From Paramarasmius palmivorus (lineage: Eukaryota > Basidiomycota > Agaricomycetes > Agaricales > Marasmiaceae), in NCBI GenBank assembly GCA_037176845.1, contig JAYKXP010000052.1:62001-126000 (forward strand): DNA of 64,000 nt, in the 5' to 3' direction. Numbering within the stretch: position 1 is the stretch's first letter; every line of letters starts with the position of its first letter. The notes under the pieces are model-generated. The model did not search any database, was not told the origin of the DNA, and was given only the letters and a program-made list of their open reading frames with translations. The translations under genes were made by a program, and so were the position numbers. Of this stretch, positions 20,792 to 32,960 are shown piece by piece.

Positions 20792-23382
20792 ATGTCTTCG
20801 ACTTCTCCTAATTCCCCAACCGCGCGCCGTCCGGCAACGAAACAATGTGAGGTTTGCCATGCAACATTCACTCGCAAAACACACCTCAATCGCCATATGC
20901 GTTCGCGTAAGTCTTATCTCCCTTGAAGGGCCTACCGTTGTTAACCACCATATCAGATACCAACGATCGTTCTCATCAATGCAAAGTATGTCCTCTTGTG
21001 TTGCCGTGAAGTCTAATACCAACCTTCTCCAAGTTGTGCTCGTCACAGTTCACTAGAAGCGACCTTCTTACCCGACATAAGAAGATTTGTGGAGGATTGT
21101 ACGTAGCTCTCTTTACCCTTTCGTGTCTGCTTATTAACTCGCCCATAGCCGTTCTCGGCGAAAGTCATGTCAAGGTTGTGCGAAAGCTAAATCGCGCTGT
21201 GACCTGAAAACTCCTTCATGTTCCAAGTGCCTTTCTCGAGGTATAACATGCGAGTATGTGACCGGACCGTCAGCACCTCGAAATGCAAACGGAGTCGTTC
21301 AAAAGCCGGCTACTTCCCCGCCCACTGGAGACCAAAAGATCCCCGTGGACTTGGAGTCGGAGATCGCCAAGCAGATCTTCTTTCCAGCAATGTCCCCAGC
21401 ATCTGATCAGTCAAGTCCCTTGGGAACTGATTATGATTCGGCGTCTATTCGGACAACATGTTCGACTCCCGCGGAGACCTGGAACCCCTCTTCACTCATG
21501 CCTTCAACGCAGCAGGACTTCGTTCCTGCCATAAATTCATCATTGATGAACATTATGGACGGCAATCTTGACACGCAGAACATGTTCACTCTACAATTCC
21601 CTAACATGTCTCTGGACTCCGACTCCACCTATTCTTCTCGTTCAGATCCATCCTCGGATTGGTCGAATTTCTACACTGATATGTGCTCCACTAATCAAAA
21701 GAATGCGTGGATGCCTCATGATAATGTGGCGGATATCGCCACCGAGACGCAAGACCTACATAACTCCAGCTACTTCGATACCACATGGTTGCCATCCCTG
21801 GATCTCTTCCAGACCAGTTTGTCGCATGATTCGTCTGTGGCCAGCTCGCAATCGCCTTCTCCCATGGTCGGTATAATGCCGTTTTTTCCGGCATTCTCAA
21901 TATCCCATACAGACTTGCAAAACGGCACGAATTCCGAGTTAACGTCGCTGGATCACTTTGGTGTGTTTACTATTCGCTTTGACTCCCCACTCGCTGATCT
22001 GGACTCCGTCAGGTCATCTGTTTTTCTCCACGTTCCTGAATCAGTTGCCTCTGGTTCACATTCCAACCTGGCGCTCAGACGACAAGCCCGAGATCTTGAC
22101 GAAAGCTATGCAGCTTTGCGGAGCATTATACGTCAAATCGCCAGATTCAGACTCATTCGTTGCTGAAGTTCTCCAGGGAGGACGGGAAGAAATCATCATG
22201 AACTTTGTGAGTATAGTCCCTGACCACGATGTACGTACTCTGATGTGAACTTTTGGGCAGGTCCGACAAACCGATCCAATCCATCAATCGCATTTGATTC
22301 TAGCCATCGTGCTAATGCAGACAGTCGGGCTTTTCCATCAACAAGCTGAACAACGACACTCCTCGGCTATGTATCATGCTATGGTCTCTACGGTAAGTGG
22401 CCTTCAACACGGGATACAGCGGAGCTAAAGCGGCGAATTTTACAGATGATCAGTCGAAGCCCGGCTTTCCTCAATCTTTCTCTCTGGACACCTCCCTCAG
22501 ACTTTTCTCAGATCTCTTCACTTGACCAAGCGTGGCATGATTGGATACGCTACGAGAGCGCCAAAAGGTAAGAAATCACCTATCTCAGCAGTCCCTGTTA
22601 TTGACATTGTACGGACCAGGTTACGCTGTTTACTCTATCTGCATGATTGCTGCCTATCTATCTATTTCGCTACCCCACCCACCGGCAGCCTTTCCTTCGA
22701 TTTGTTCCTTCCATGCGAAACTGCTCTATGGAACGCCAGCTCATCCCAAGAGTGGTATGAATGCCTACAGAAGCCTTCCCGTTACGGCACCCTCTCTGAG
22801 CGTTTGAAGGGGCTCAGTCTCCAATCTGCGTGGGCTAATTTGGTCGAACAACGTCCTCCGACGGTCACGACGTATACCTCCGCGTTTGGCCACTTCATCC
22901 TCGTCCACTCCGCCCTTGCCAGAATCTACACTCATATGCATGCCGTATGGGAGAACGGTGGTATTTCTCCGACAGACGAGGCAGTCCCTCGTACCATTTA
23001 CACCATGCAGAATGCCCTTCACAACTGGTTGCTCAACTGGCAGTATGAGATGGTCCAGTGTTACGGCACTGAGACACCGTCTGCGGAGCTTCCGTTTTCT
23101 GAAGATGCTCTACCGTTCTACTGGCTTGGGCAGATTTCTCTTCTCATGCTTTGCGAAGGGAAAGGTAGGAACGGTCCTCACACGATCCCCGACGTTCGTT
23201 TCCGTGTCATCAAAAACTGGCTCACCCGCATACGCGAGTGCTTACGATCCAGTCGGACGGCACATGCTCAATTCACCAACGAACTCATGGAACTACGTTC
23301 GCAATATACCCTGGCCGATACGATGAGTGCTTCAGCAGACCACACGAATGGATTGCTGGAGTTCTTCCCCGTGCAGGTGTAA
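20792..23382 (+). CDS. Transcription factor with two C2H2 fingers, a Zn2Cys6 cluster and a fungal MHR domain
   Basis: Likely DNA-binding regulator of a metabolic or developmental programme. Exons 1-3 encode CEVCHATFTRKTHLNRHMRS+H and, after two introns, CKLCSSQFTRSDLLTRHKK, a second finger ending in HKKIC (C2HC spacing). The next exon gives the binuclear cluster CQGCAKAKSRCDLKTPSC + SKCLSRGITC (C-x2-C-x6-C-x6-C-x2-C-x6-C), followed by a Ser/Pro/Thr-rich linker. From about 21955 the middle-homology region begins (FGHLFFSTFLNQLPLVHIPT, LILAIVLMQTVGLFHQQ, LRCLLYLHDCCLSIYF, FDLFLPCETALWNA). Introns, GT-AG, about 50-60 nt, lie near 20908, 20984, 21098, 21959, 22207, 22393 and 22567. Target genes unknown. 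About 740 aa. Confidence 0.85.
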
Positions 23383-23697
23383 GCATTTTGGACATCAATA
23401 AATGCTGGGCATTGTATAGGGTAAAAGGAACCTTAATTGTATTGTACTTTAGATTCACGGTTGATTGTATAACTAGCATCGGAGGTGTATTTTACTAATT
23501 TCTCTTTCTACTTATCTTTCAATTACGCATTCATGCATTTTCATACGCACAGCTTTGACTTTTGGGATATTCGGATCTGACTTATCATGCACTTCCAAAA
23601 ATTACAGTTATTCACAGTAGTTGGCTATTACCATGTTTGTATACGTACACTTGATCCACTCCCATCTGATTTTGAGTTTACACTCTGTCATTTCCCG
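23383..23697. other. Intergenic between convergent genes
   Basis: About 315 bp, AT-rich 3' flanks of the zinc-cluster regulator and the TBC gene. Nothing else seen. Confidence 0.5.
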
Positions 23698-25606
23698 TTA
23701 AAGTGGCTTTGTGCGTTATGCCATATCGAGTTGAGAACAAATGCCTCGCTCAGCAGCATCTCGATATCATGATCGCCCCAGCCCTGTGTTGGAAGAGATT
23801 GCAGGAACATGATGATGCCTTGAAAATCCATTTGGCGCAATTTCTCGCTCCATTTGACTAGGAAGGCGGAGCAAACATAGAGATGGAACTGCGAAAAGGC
23901 ATCGGGGCCCTCAGCCTATTGATAGATGAGCCTTTAGCTCCGTACAGAGATAAGAGCAAAGGGCAACGCACCAAGTAGGTATCCCACATCCGTATGGTGT
24001 TCTGTACGCTGATTTCACGCATCAACAAGCAGTTCATCCACCTAAACGCAAACTGCATGAATTCGACATTCTGGGCCTCTAAATGCAAATAGAGTGGGGC
24101 TGTGATAAAGTTAGAACTGATAGGCAGTATTTGCGTAAGGTGTACTTACCATCAATCCTTGCTACCAACTCCGCCATTCTCCGAACGCTTCGTTGTATCC
24201 CAGGCTGAGCAAAGATGTAATTGTCTTGGATACCGTCCAGAAGCCTGGATAAACACCAGAACGAATCGGCTTCAACTGCTTCAAGAACGTTGGTCGGTAG
24301 GAGAGCAGGATCAAAGTTTTCTGGGTCGGAATCTGAGTGGGTTGAGTGGACGTTGTTCAATTTGATTTTTCGGCCGACGCACCGATATATGCGGAAAGAA
24401 ATACTTGGAAGAAAGGGGTGACAAGATCATTGATACCTTGTACATATCCACTTGCTGGATGGCGTATCGCCCAGACGTACAGAATACGCTCCAGGCTCTG
24501 TATGACACAGATTTTGAGTTACACGTATTGATCTGCGCGGAGATAGACACTTACCCGTTGCGTTGCTCCATACATCCATAACCTCACACCAGGACGAGTA
24601 CGTGGAACGTCAATCTCGATTTGGTGCCATATTTGTTGATCTAATCCTTCACGATCCCGCGCAAATGCCACTTCAACTAGTGATAGATACTCCTTTCGTT
24701 TTCGAGCGAGTGTCGAGATACGTGATGGACTGGGAAGGGGAAGATAACCCTAAAAGTAAGAGATCAAAACATGTGTGGAGTGTCAAGGTGGGTCTGCTTA
24801 CCAGCAGGAGTTGCCAGGCCATGGGGCGAAGGTCGGACGGGATACCAGCCCATGCAAGTTTCCGCAGTTCAGCTGGATTGATGTGTTATTGTCTTTTCCA
24901 AATGAAATGAGCATACGAGACGCACCGATACTCACATCCTCACTTGACAGGCAGTCCACAAATTTGAGTTTACGATTCGTTCGTATTGAACGTTCGCGCA
25001 TGAGTTTTTCAGACTTGATGTTTTCGCGATTCAGAGGTGATCCATCTTTGGAGGTCGAGGCAGCCTGTGATGACTCTAAACGCTGTAACCGACTACGGAT
25101 GCCATACAAAGGATCTAAAGCAGGGTGAGATGGCAAACACCACAGGCAAGGAGGCTTAGCGCACCCTTCACAATTTCATGAAGATTCTCTCTTAGTATCC
25201 CTTGGCTATGCTTGGGTTTTGTTGAAATGATTGGTGCAGAAGAAGATAGCGACTCTTGACTTTGAACAATGGGTTCTGGTTCAAGTTCTCCAAGGATCAT
25301 GTCGCCATCTACGTCAGTGTCTGGCTCTGGGGGATTTTGGGGCGAGTCTTGAACTGGTTCTCCTTGTGTTAAGGTCCTCGAGTCTGTTGAAGACTTTCGA
25401 ACGATTGTCCAGCCATGCTTCGGAGGATAAGAGCTTGGATTTGGGGCGTTAAGATGAGTGTAGGAGAAGGCGAGATTGTTGTCGGTTTTTGGAGAACTTT
25501 CGTTATCAGACGTGCTATCCCAAGCGTCGTCTTCTGCCCATTCCTGAGTATCTAAGGTAGGGGAACGGATTGCGATGTGGGGACGGGCAGGCGGAGGCCT
25601 GATCAT
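23698..25606 (-). CDS. GYP1: TBC-domain Rab GTPase-activating protein (Gyp1/TBC1D22 type)
   Basis: Stimulates GTP hydrolysis by Rab proteins (Ypt1 and others in yeast) at the Golgi. The N-terminal exon is acidic, Ser/Pro-rich and disordered. The TBC domain begins after LRKLAWAGIPSDLRPMAWQL and contains both catalytic residues: the arginine finger in IEIDVPRTRPG and the glutamine finger in SGYVQGINDL. It continues with PTNVLEAVEADSFWCLSRLL, DNYIFAQPGIQRSV, LEAQNVEFMQFAFRWMNCLL and IRMWDTYLAEGPDAFSQF, ending SIWHNAQSHFNGK. About eight short introns. The ATG at 25606 is 44 bp from the start of the divergent RraA-like gene, so the two probably share a promoter. Confidence 0.88.
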
Positions 25607-25650
25607 ATTCAGCAGGACGAGTAGTTGGACTGTGGGAATAATGCGGCTCT

Positions 25651-26440
25651 ATGCTCGCCTGTGTCGCTCAGCGCTCTGACTCTGAGTCTGCACTTTCCGT
25701 TCGTCAACGGACCATGGCCAGTCTCGCTGCTTTCTCGACCTGCACTCTCTCAGATGCCCTCCTGAAGCTCGGTGTATCTTCCGCGGGACATTTCCCAGAT
25801 ATCATTCGTTTCTCAGGAACCAAGATATGTGGACCAGCTTACACCGTAAAGATGGTCTATGCTGGCGATAAAGAGGCCCCTAAACTCGAGAAGCATTTCG
25901 TCGATACGATTCCTGCAAAATCAGTCATAGTAATTGACGCCCCGACACGTGCAAATTGTCCTTTTTGCTTTCATCTTATTCGCGCTGACATGGGCTAAAT
26001 CAGATGCAAAAAATGCCGTGTGGGGCGGACTGATGACTGCGGGCGCTCTAGCTCGAGAGGCCTTGGGGGTCGTCATTTCCGGGCGCTGCAGAGATCTTGC
26101 AGAACACAGGGCTTCCGATTTTCCTGTGTTTGCTCGCGGACATTCCACTGTGGGCCAGTCTCCGTTTACACGCCCCTCGGCTGTCAATGTACCTTTGGAG
26201 ATCAACCCACATTCAGACACATCATCAGTTTTATCCTCTCCTTTTCCTTCAGTTCATGTAAAACCAGGAGATTGGATTGTTGGAGATGAAGACGGCGTTG
26301 TATGTGTTCCAAAGGAGCTCGAGGCACAGGTTGTTGAGCTTGCAGCCAAATTGGTGGAGATAGACGATAGATGTCTTGAGGATATCAAAGCAGGCAAGGG
26401 CGTCCAGGCATCGTTCAAGTTGCACAGAGGAAAGTTGTAA
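25651..26440 (+). CDS. RraA-like protein (HMG/CHA aldolase fold)
   Basis: Member of the RraA/dimethylmenaquinone methyltransferase-like fold, which includes 4-hydroxy-4-methyl-2-oxoglutarate aldolases and oxaloacetate decarboxylases. Motifs: FSTCTLSDALLKLG near the start, KICGPAYTV, AVWGGLMTAGALA, the substrate/metal motif VISGRCRDL (G-x-x-R-D) and GDWIVGDEDGVVCVP. One intron (about 25950-26003) joins DAPTH+AKNAVWGG. The start is uncertain: 25651 (MLACVAQRS) adds 21 residues that could be a targeting peptide, while 25714 (MASLAAFSTC) fits the usual family length (about 225 aa). A polyadenylation-like aataaa lies near 26497. Convergent with the polymerase gene. Confidence 0.85.
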
Positions 26441-26547
26441 TCCATTGACGATGCGAAGATAAAAGATACCCTTTAGAATACAACAGCTGGAAGAGAATAA
26501 ATACTTCCTGTAGATGTAAATACTGTAGAATGAAAAATTGTCATTCC

Positions 26548-29287
26548 TTATCGCCCTTTACGCCCCTTCCCTTGTCCCGGGTCCTTCATAAACCAGTTGA
26601 AACCTTCCTTCTTGTTTTGGTTCTTCACTTTGGACTGCTTCTCCCCACTACCTTCCCCTTCGGCTTGCGCCTCTCGTATAGCCCCACGGCTAAGACAGAA
26701 ATCGATATGCGCATTCAGCCCTTGGTTGTCAGCTTGCAGTGTTTTGTTGCAAATGGGACAAACTTGAGTCATTTCACCTTCGGCTGACTCCGAAGCTGCC
26801 GTTTCGCTCGAGGAAGAAGCTTTCTGTTCCAATGAGAGCTTATTTGATGAACGCTGCGCTGAAATAGAGCCTGTGCTATTTGGCTTCAGTCTCTTTTTCG
26901 TCCCTGCAAGTGTGTTTTCGGCGTGTGACAGGTTCGTCTGAGGCGCAGAGACTGGTGGACGTGATTTATGAATGTTAACGGTGGAAATGAGTTCTGTGTC
27001 GTCGCTCTCCTCCTCGCCGATTAAGGCCTGTTCCGATCCCTCTTCGTGGTTTTCATTCGAATCCAGTTTTCTCCGTTTCTTGTCGGGCGTTCCGTCGGAG
27101 CTGTCCGCCATATTGAAGAACTGAAAGACGGTCTAGACTTCACAAGCGTTTCAAAAAGTTGAGGTTACACACCCTTTTGATGCCCACTTCAGGATCGGCT
27201 GCCGCCACCAGATCCTTCAGCTTTGTAACCCTCAAACCAATAAGACGCAGTGTCAAAGGTAGCTCTGGGAGGAGCAGCTCTTTACCAGTCTGTTGGGGCA
27301 ATTAATAATTAACCCTGCACCATGGGTTGGATACTCACTGTGAACAAATCCTCTTTCTTCGAAATCCACCGATCAAAGGATTTGGCGCGAGTGAAGACTG
27401 CAATCCAGGTTCATGCATGCCATATATGAGAACGCAATCTTGCGCACCTTGATACGAATCAAGCTTGTATTTGAGTGTTACTGTCCTACCAGTCCAGCCG
27501 CTCTGTATCATATCGTTCTCAAGCTCTACTGCGACCTCTTCAAGCTTTTGGAGAATCAACTCCTTATCTTTGATAGGACTGAAGGTTCTGATTGACTAAC
27601 CAGTGAGTCGTGAAACGTGAGCGTTGATGTGAATTACCTTTCTGCGCCAATACTTTTCCGCTCTTCGCGAGTGTGTGGCTTAACAACGTTGGACCCAATG
27701 CCCAGATAGACTTGCAATAGGTAACGAAGCCCAAAGTGCTTGTCTAGCAGGGATAAGACACCCCTATTGATGTATATATCGCCACAGGTCTGTTCAAACC
27801 ATCGTTAACACCTCTACAGCAAAGCACGAGACTAACGGACCATGATACCGATAGACTCGAGTAAGCGCTCGTTTACTCTGCCTATCCCGGGTACCTTCCT
27901 AATGGAAAGGTCCTTCATAAAGTCGATAACAGCTTGACTCTCGAAAGTGAGGTAGAATTGCCCATTAGGTTTGTTCTGGAAATCGGTCAGTGGATGTCGG
28001 TCTACAATGGTGTGAACATACTCTATCCGAGCATATCTAAGCCTTCTACTAAGTAAGTTTCCATAATGAATTCCAGGTGAGTACTCACTTTGGCAAGCAT
28101 CTGAAACGAATAAGCAATGTTCCTATGAGAATGCCTTTGCACCTACCGTATTTGGGGCGATGCCAGCGCTCACTGTGAGCTTGGTTTCTTCGTGGACGAC
28201 CCTCCGCATTTCCTGGACGCAATCTTGCGGACTGATATGGTGCTCAGCGCAATACTCTGTGATACTGAGCACGGTTGTTTCAGAGATTGATAGACGCAGC
28301 AATATGACAAATATTACTTGAGGTATCCCTCGTCACAGCCAGCGGGACACATGTTGGGATCGTATCGTGCAAATATGGCCATTACCTTGTCAGACATTTC
28401 TGAGTAGCGAGAAAAATTCATGGGAATAAGTATGAGGTCTGGACACAGTTTCTTTGCAATGAACCCTAATAAAGTGTCGGCAGGAATTTCAAAAGGAAAA
28501 GTAATCCCAAACACACCTGCCATGCCTGAGCGTACTCCAAATTTTCGAGCTTCATACGATGCCGTTGATAAAACACCCCGACCGACCTGGAAAACAATCG
28601 TAAGAGGGCCGAAGTAATGTGCACGGAGAACATTTACACCGAATGGCTTGCCTTTGAGACCGGGATTGTGAAGGAGTTCTACATTCTGTTCAAGGGAATG
28701 AATGAACTTTACAGTTTTAGTTGCAATGTTAGACGTGACATACCGCGTAGAACGCGTCCATGTCCACATGAACAATGACTTGGGATAGGTCGCGTTGAGA
28801 TTCCAATTCCAGGATCTTGCGATAGATTGTCAGCAACCCCAGAGGGGCAATAATGATGTTCTCCTTACTATACGATCAGCGTTAGCTTCAACCTTTTCTG
28901 TATTGTATAACATTAGCCGTAGCATAGGATACAACATCAACGGCAACATACGTAGATCCACATCCTTCAAAACTGCGTCTCGCTCTTCGAGTATCCTCGA
29001 AATCTTCTCTGTCAGATCCTTATCCTTGCGTTTCTCATTCTGCGAGTATGTCAGTTAACGCGTTGATCGAAAGGAATAAGACATGCCTCGTAGAATTTGG
29101 ACCCTTTGGACGCCTCTGCTATAATGCGGTTAATCTCGGACTGGTCCTTCGTAAGACCAGCCTTTCCTGAGGATGGGCCAGCGAGACGTTTGAGAAGACT
29201 CGCAGAGTCCTGAGAAGGTTCGGGGGCGGATTGTGTGGCATCGTCATGGTCGTGGTCATGGTCAGTGTCCAAGGTCATTCTATCCAT
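26548..29287 (-). CDS. DNA polymerase kappa (DinB-type Y-family translesion polymerase)
   Basis: Copies past bulky minor-groove DNA lesions. The N-terminal exon has the kappa-specific clasp (KAGLTKDQSEINRIIAEAS, KGSKFYE+NEKRKDKDL). The catalytic metal motifs are present: VHVDMDAFYA, then after an intron VELLHNPGLKGKPFGV+GRGVLSTASYEARKFG, and CDEGYL for the second acidic pair. Helix-hairpin region: RKVPGIGRVNERLLESIG; little finger: GRTVTLKYKLDSYQ. A short VGIKRFFN resembles a degenerate PCNA-binding box. The C-terminus has one Rad18-type ubiquitin-binding zinc finger (CPICNKTLQADNQGLNAHIDFC) followed by a basic tail. More than ten small introns. The N-terminus carries a His-Asp run (DTDHDHDHDD). 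About 700 aa. Confidence 0.9.
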
Positions 29288-29489
29288 GTGCGTCAAAGAC
29301 CAGGACGTGACAAAGCCTGATTAGCGCTCGGTGCCGGGTACACAACATGACTAGATGCACAGCGCATGGTGAATCCCTTGCACCTCTTTCTTTTGACACA
29401 ATAAAATAGAGTCCAGATGTAATTCATATCAGAATAGCCACCCAAATACATAATAATTAAGTGCTGAAATCGTGACATATACGTTAAAA

Positions 29490-32400
29490 TCAAACCTCCT
29501 GGGCGTTGCTTGCAGGTATCATTGTTCGCCGTAAAGTAGGTTGCCTGGACTTCATGCTACTCCTAGCACTCCCTATCCGAGACTTGGGCTCCGGCTTAGT
29601 GCTTGACCAGGAGCCAGACATGTCGCTGTCCTTGGAACGTTTGTGGGGAAAGCTTCGTAGAAGCACATTGAGGGCACCCAGCGGCCACGAGAGCCAACTG
29701 TACATACGAAGGCGTAGACTTGGAGGGGGTGGTAATCGAGTAAAGTTAGGATCCTCCACACTCTGCGGTCGTTTCTGGGTGCGATATAAGAGCATCATGA
29801 TCCACATGGTGACGATTGTAAGGGGTATAGCGGTCGCAAGGTAATGGTATAGTTTGGGTATTGATTCTTCGGTTAGTTCTTGAATGTTCATTCCTTTATT
29901 TCGTACCGAATGAGCTCCGAAGACCTTCAATGTAGGCTGGGACACGTACCGAAAACCGTCTGCGAAGTTTGTAGGTGAGCGTTTGACATGATTTCCGAAT
30001 ATGATCACTTACGGCAATGAAGGAGGCAGGAAGAAAGACCATTGTAAGATACGAGATCTGTTTCATGACTACATTCGCAGCAATAAGGCAAACACGCACA
30101 TGAGAGCCTGTGAGAGACGTACCTGCACTATCTCTTCCCGCAGCTTCTGCGAGCTTTGCCATTCTCTTACTATCCTCGATGTTCACGCTGCTGAATGCCT
30201 AGAAGCTCTTTAGCCAATATACCAAAACAAAATGCAGATCACTCACGAGCTGCATAACATTCCCCAGCCGTTTATCTAGCATTCTACTTGTCATCTCTAG
30301 TCGCTCAATCTCATTCAAGAGAATCCTCGATTCCTTCTTAAGCAACCGTTCTTGAGGCTCACTATCCTCGAATTCGTCGTCGAGATCGAACATCTCTACT
30401 ACCTCTTCATCAAAATATCTATTGCTGAACTGCTCCCTCAGAAGCCAAGGTGAGCGGGAGGGCAATCCCGACGTTGTCTCATCAGCCGTCTCCTGATAGG
30501 CATGAGCAACAGATGCTGCTGTTCCGGGACTCTCGGGCACCGCAGAAAGGGTTTGCTGACGCGTTGGACGAGGAGGAAGATCGGCTGTATTGATGCGAGG
30601 GACAGACGGTCGCCGTTGGCCAGGCTGAAATCCTTCGGTCGGTTCCGACTCTGAGGCCAGCGCTGGGTTAGCAGTTTTGCGAAGGAACATGACACTCTTC
30701 CTGAAGTCGCTGAGAAGGCTCTGATAATGGAGAAGATGAGCACGGAGGACATGAAGTTTGTGCGTAAGGATATGGGTCGAGTAATGAGGATCTCGGTCTG
30801 GATGATCGGGATGGGGAAGGGTTGATAGCGTTTGTGATTCCTGACAAGACATTGAGCACACGCGTTGATATGGAGGCAACTGACATACCAGCCAGCCTAC
30901 TTCGTTGAGTAGTAGCTCCAAAACTTCATCCCACGCGTACATAGCGTACCACAGCAGGCTCAGCGCAATGAACGTGGGGTCTCCTGAATTGACAGTAGAC
31001 TTGAATATCCTCGACCAGTATACGGATTGACCTAGAAGTCCGATGAATCAAACAAAGCGCGACCCATACTCGTTCCACTCACCAGCTGCTAGAAGCCTGG
31101 TACGCATGGTACTGGCGGTGGTAGTTTGATGACTGGGTGAAGGAGGATGATAAGATATTATCGTACTCACGCCACCAGGTGCCTGCGAAAGCCGCGAAGT
31201 ATTGCTGGCTGTAGACATCTTGCGCATGGCCGGAGGACTGCGACTCATAGACGAGGCTGAATTTGACCTCTGCGGGACACCTCCCGGGCCCAGGAGGTCG
31301 AATTCCTCCACTCGCTTCCGTACGACATGAAAAGAAAGTAAATCCGGGACAAGCGATTTTCCTTAGAAATTTCTCTTTAGTATTGTACCATATATAGCAG
31401 CTCCGGATAGACCATACCAGGTGCACTTGAGAGTTTCAGAGGCCCATTGATGTCAATAGCCTGTTCCTGGAAGTATACGGACGACAATCCGTATAGATCT
31501 GCGTCATCACTTTCAGTTGACAGAAAGCTAGCTTGAGGAGAGGGTGGGACTGTGGACGGATTGGCGAGAGGGCGAATGAAGTTTAACGTTATGGTTATGT
31601 CTGCGGAATGGATATCTCAGTGGACGTCTCGTTTATTGTGGGTCTACTCACGATCCCCTTTGCCCGGTCGGACTTGCTCCTGATATCGTGAGGGAATCTG
31701 CTTCAGCGAGGAAGAGAAGAAGAAAGGCTCGATCTGGAATCTGTGTGTTGTCGGAAATTGAGCGTTATGATGGATACGCACGGTAACGAAGGCTGACCTT
31801 GTTCCCAGCATCCGCAAGACTGGCCCTGATAGATTATCCACAAACAGAGCACGCACTCGAACTTGAGATGACGGCTATAGGCAGAATTAGTCCGCTGTAC
31901 TTGCTAATAGATGTATCTAGACTCACCTTCACCTGAAGATTATTCCAAAAGTCGTCTACACTCTTTTTCACATCTTCAGATCCAACTTTCCCCGTTTTCA
32001 CAGCCCATTCCCCATCATCATCATGAAAAGTCCCGTCCGACCAAACATCAACCTTGTAAACACGGCAAGGCTCTGCAAGTGGAGCTCGACGGTTGACAAC
32101 CTTTGCAATTCCGCTTTTTTCTTGCTGGGCAGCCGTCCAATTGGCAAAGATTGAGCGTGGATAGCCGTTCTGTAGACGATGGTTAAGTTGGAAGCCGTAC
32201 AGTATGATCAAAAGAACTGACCCAATCGCTCTGTTTAGACTTGGCTTGGTCTTCTTCAGAGCCTTGTTCTTCGTCATACTCATCAAGGTCTGCAGGCGGT
32301 TGAGGAGGGGGTGACGTTAGCTGCGCAGTATCAATCTGCAAATATGGTCAGTCTTGGGGGCTTGGGCTAAGCTTGGGCTCGCAGAATTTGTGGCTTACCT

Positions 32401-32583
32401 CGTCGCTGACGTCTAGGAAAGGCCACTATGTCATATGAGGAATTTAGAAGCTGGTGAGCATATAAAATGTAAACATACTGGTCCGCTCGGCGTGGCATGC
32501 CTATGAGGCCCAGCTGGTTGTCTCCGCGGAGTCAGATTCTGGGGCAGAGCTGACAAGCCAAAATTGTTAATATCGTACGACAT
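29490..32583 (-). CDS. CorA-type magnesium transporter-like protein
   Basis: Putative divalent-cation channel of the CorA/Mrs2/Alr superfamily. Near the C-terminus KQISYLTMVFLPASFIA is joined over two introns to TVFG and MNIQEL, recreating the diagnostic F-G-M-N motif. It is followed by a second membrane helix (LATAIPLTIVTMWIMMLLY) and a basic cytosolic tail. The preceding exon has coiled helices (SRILLNEIERLEMTSRMLDKR) as in the CorA funnel. The N-terminal half (start MSYDINNFGLSAL, 32583) is long, Ser/Pro-rich and probably cytosolic. Segments such as FANWTAAQQEK, VYKVDVWSDGTFHDDDGEW and VRALFVDNLSGPVLRMLGT are folded-looking. About ten introns. Total size about 800 aa, larger than bacterial CorA but usual for fungal homologues. 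Plasma membrane or mitochondrial location not decided by the sequence. Confidence 0.82.
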
Positions 32584-32960
32584 TTCCTTGTTCGACGAAG
32601 TCTGGGCAACTTGAATTGGGGAGGTCTTGCACTTGGGGGATGGCAGGGGTTCAAGAGCGCATCGTGTTTGAGGTTAATCGCAGCAGTCTTGCTCAACAGC
32701 TTGCTCAACACAGCTCTCACAATTGACAGATGGATTTTGGCGCTCGCGCCCACGGCTTCCTAGCGCTAACGGGGTTATGTTACTGTACTAACTGATTTCA
32801 ATCAATTGCAAACGCAAAAAAATACAATGACTCGGTCAATGCTTTCGTATATAATACATTTAAATTTGTACAGGTAGATAAATCAAAATATTATAGCTTT
32901 TTCTTCGCTGGGAAGAATATATGTATATAGAGTAGGTTACCGTGGTAGTGATATCTGAAT
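32584..32960. other. Intergenic between tandem minus-strand genes
   Basis: About 380 bp, AT-rich (runs of atttaaatt type near 32860). Promoter of the CorA-like gene plus 3' flank of the caspase-like gene. Confidence 0.5.

Noticed and set aside
16000..24000. A biosynthetic cluster (dioxygenase, epimerase, zinc-cluster regulator)
   Set aside because: No core synthase (PKS, NRPS, terpene cyclase), no transporter, and housekeeping genes on both sides; proximity looks accidental.
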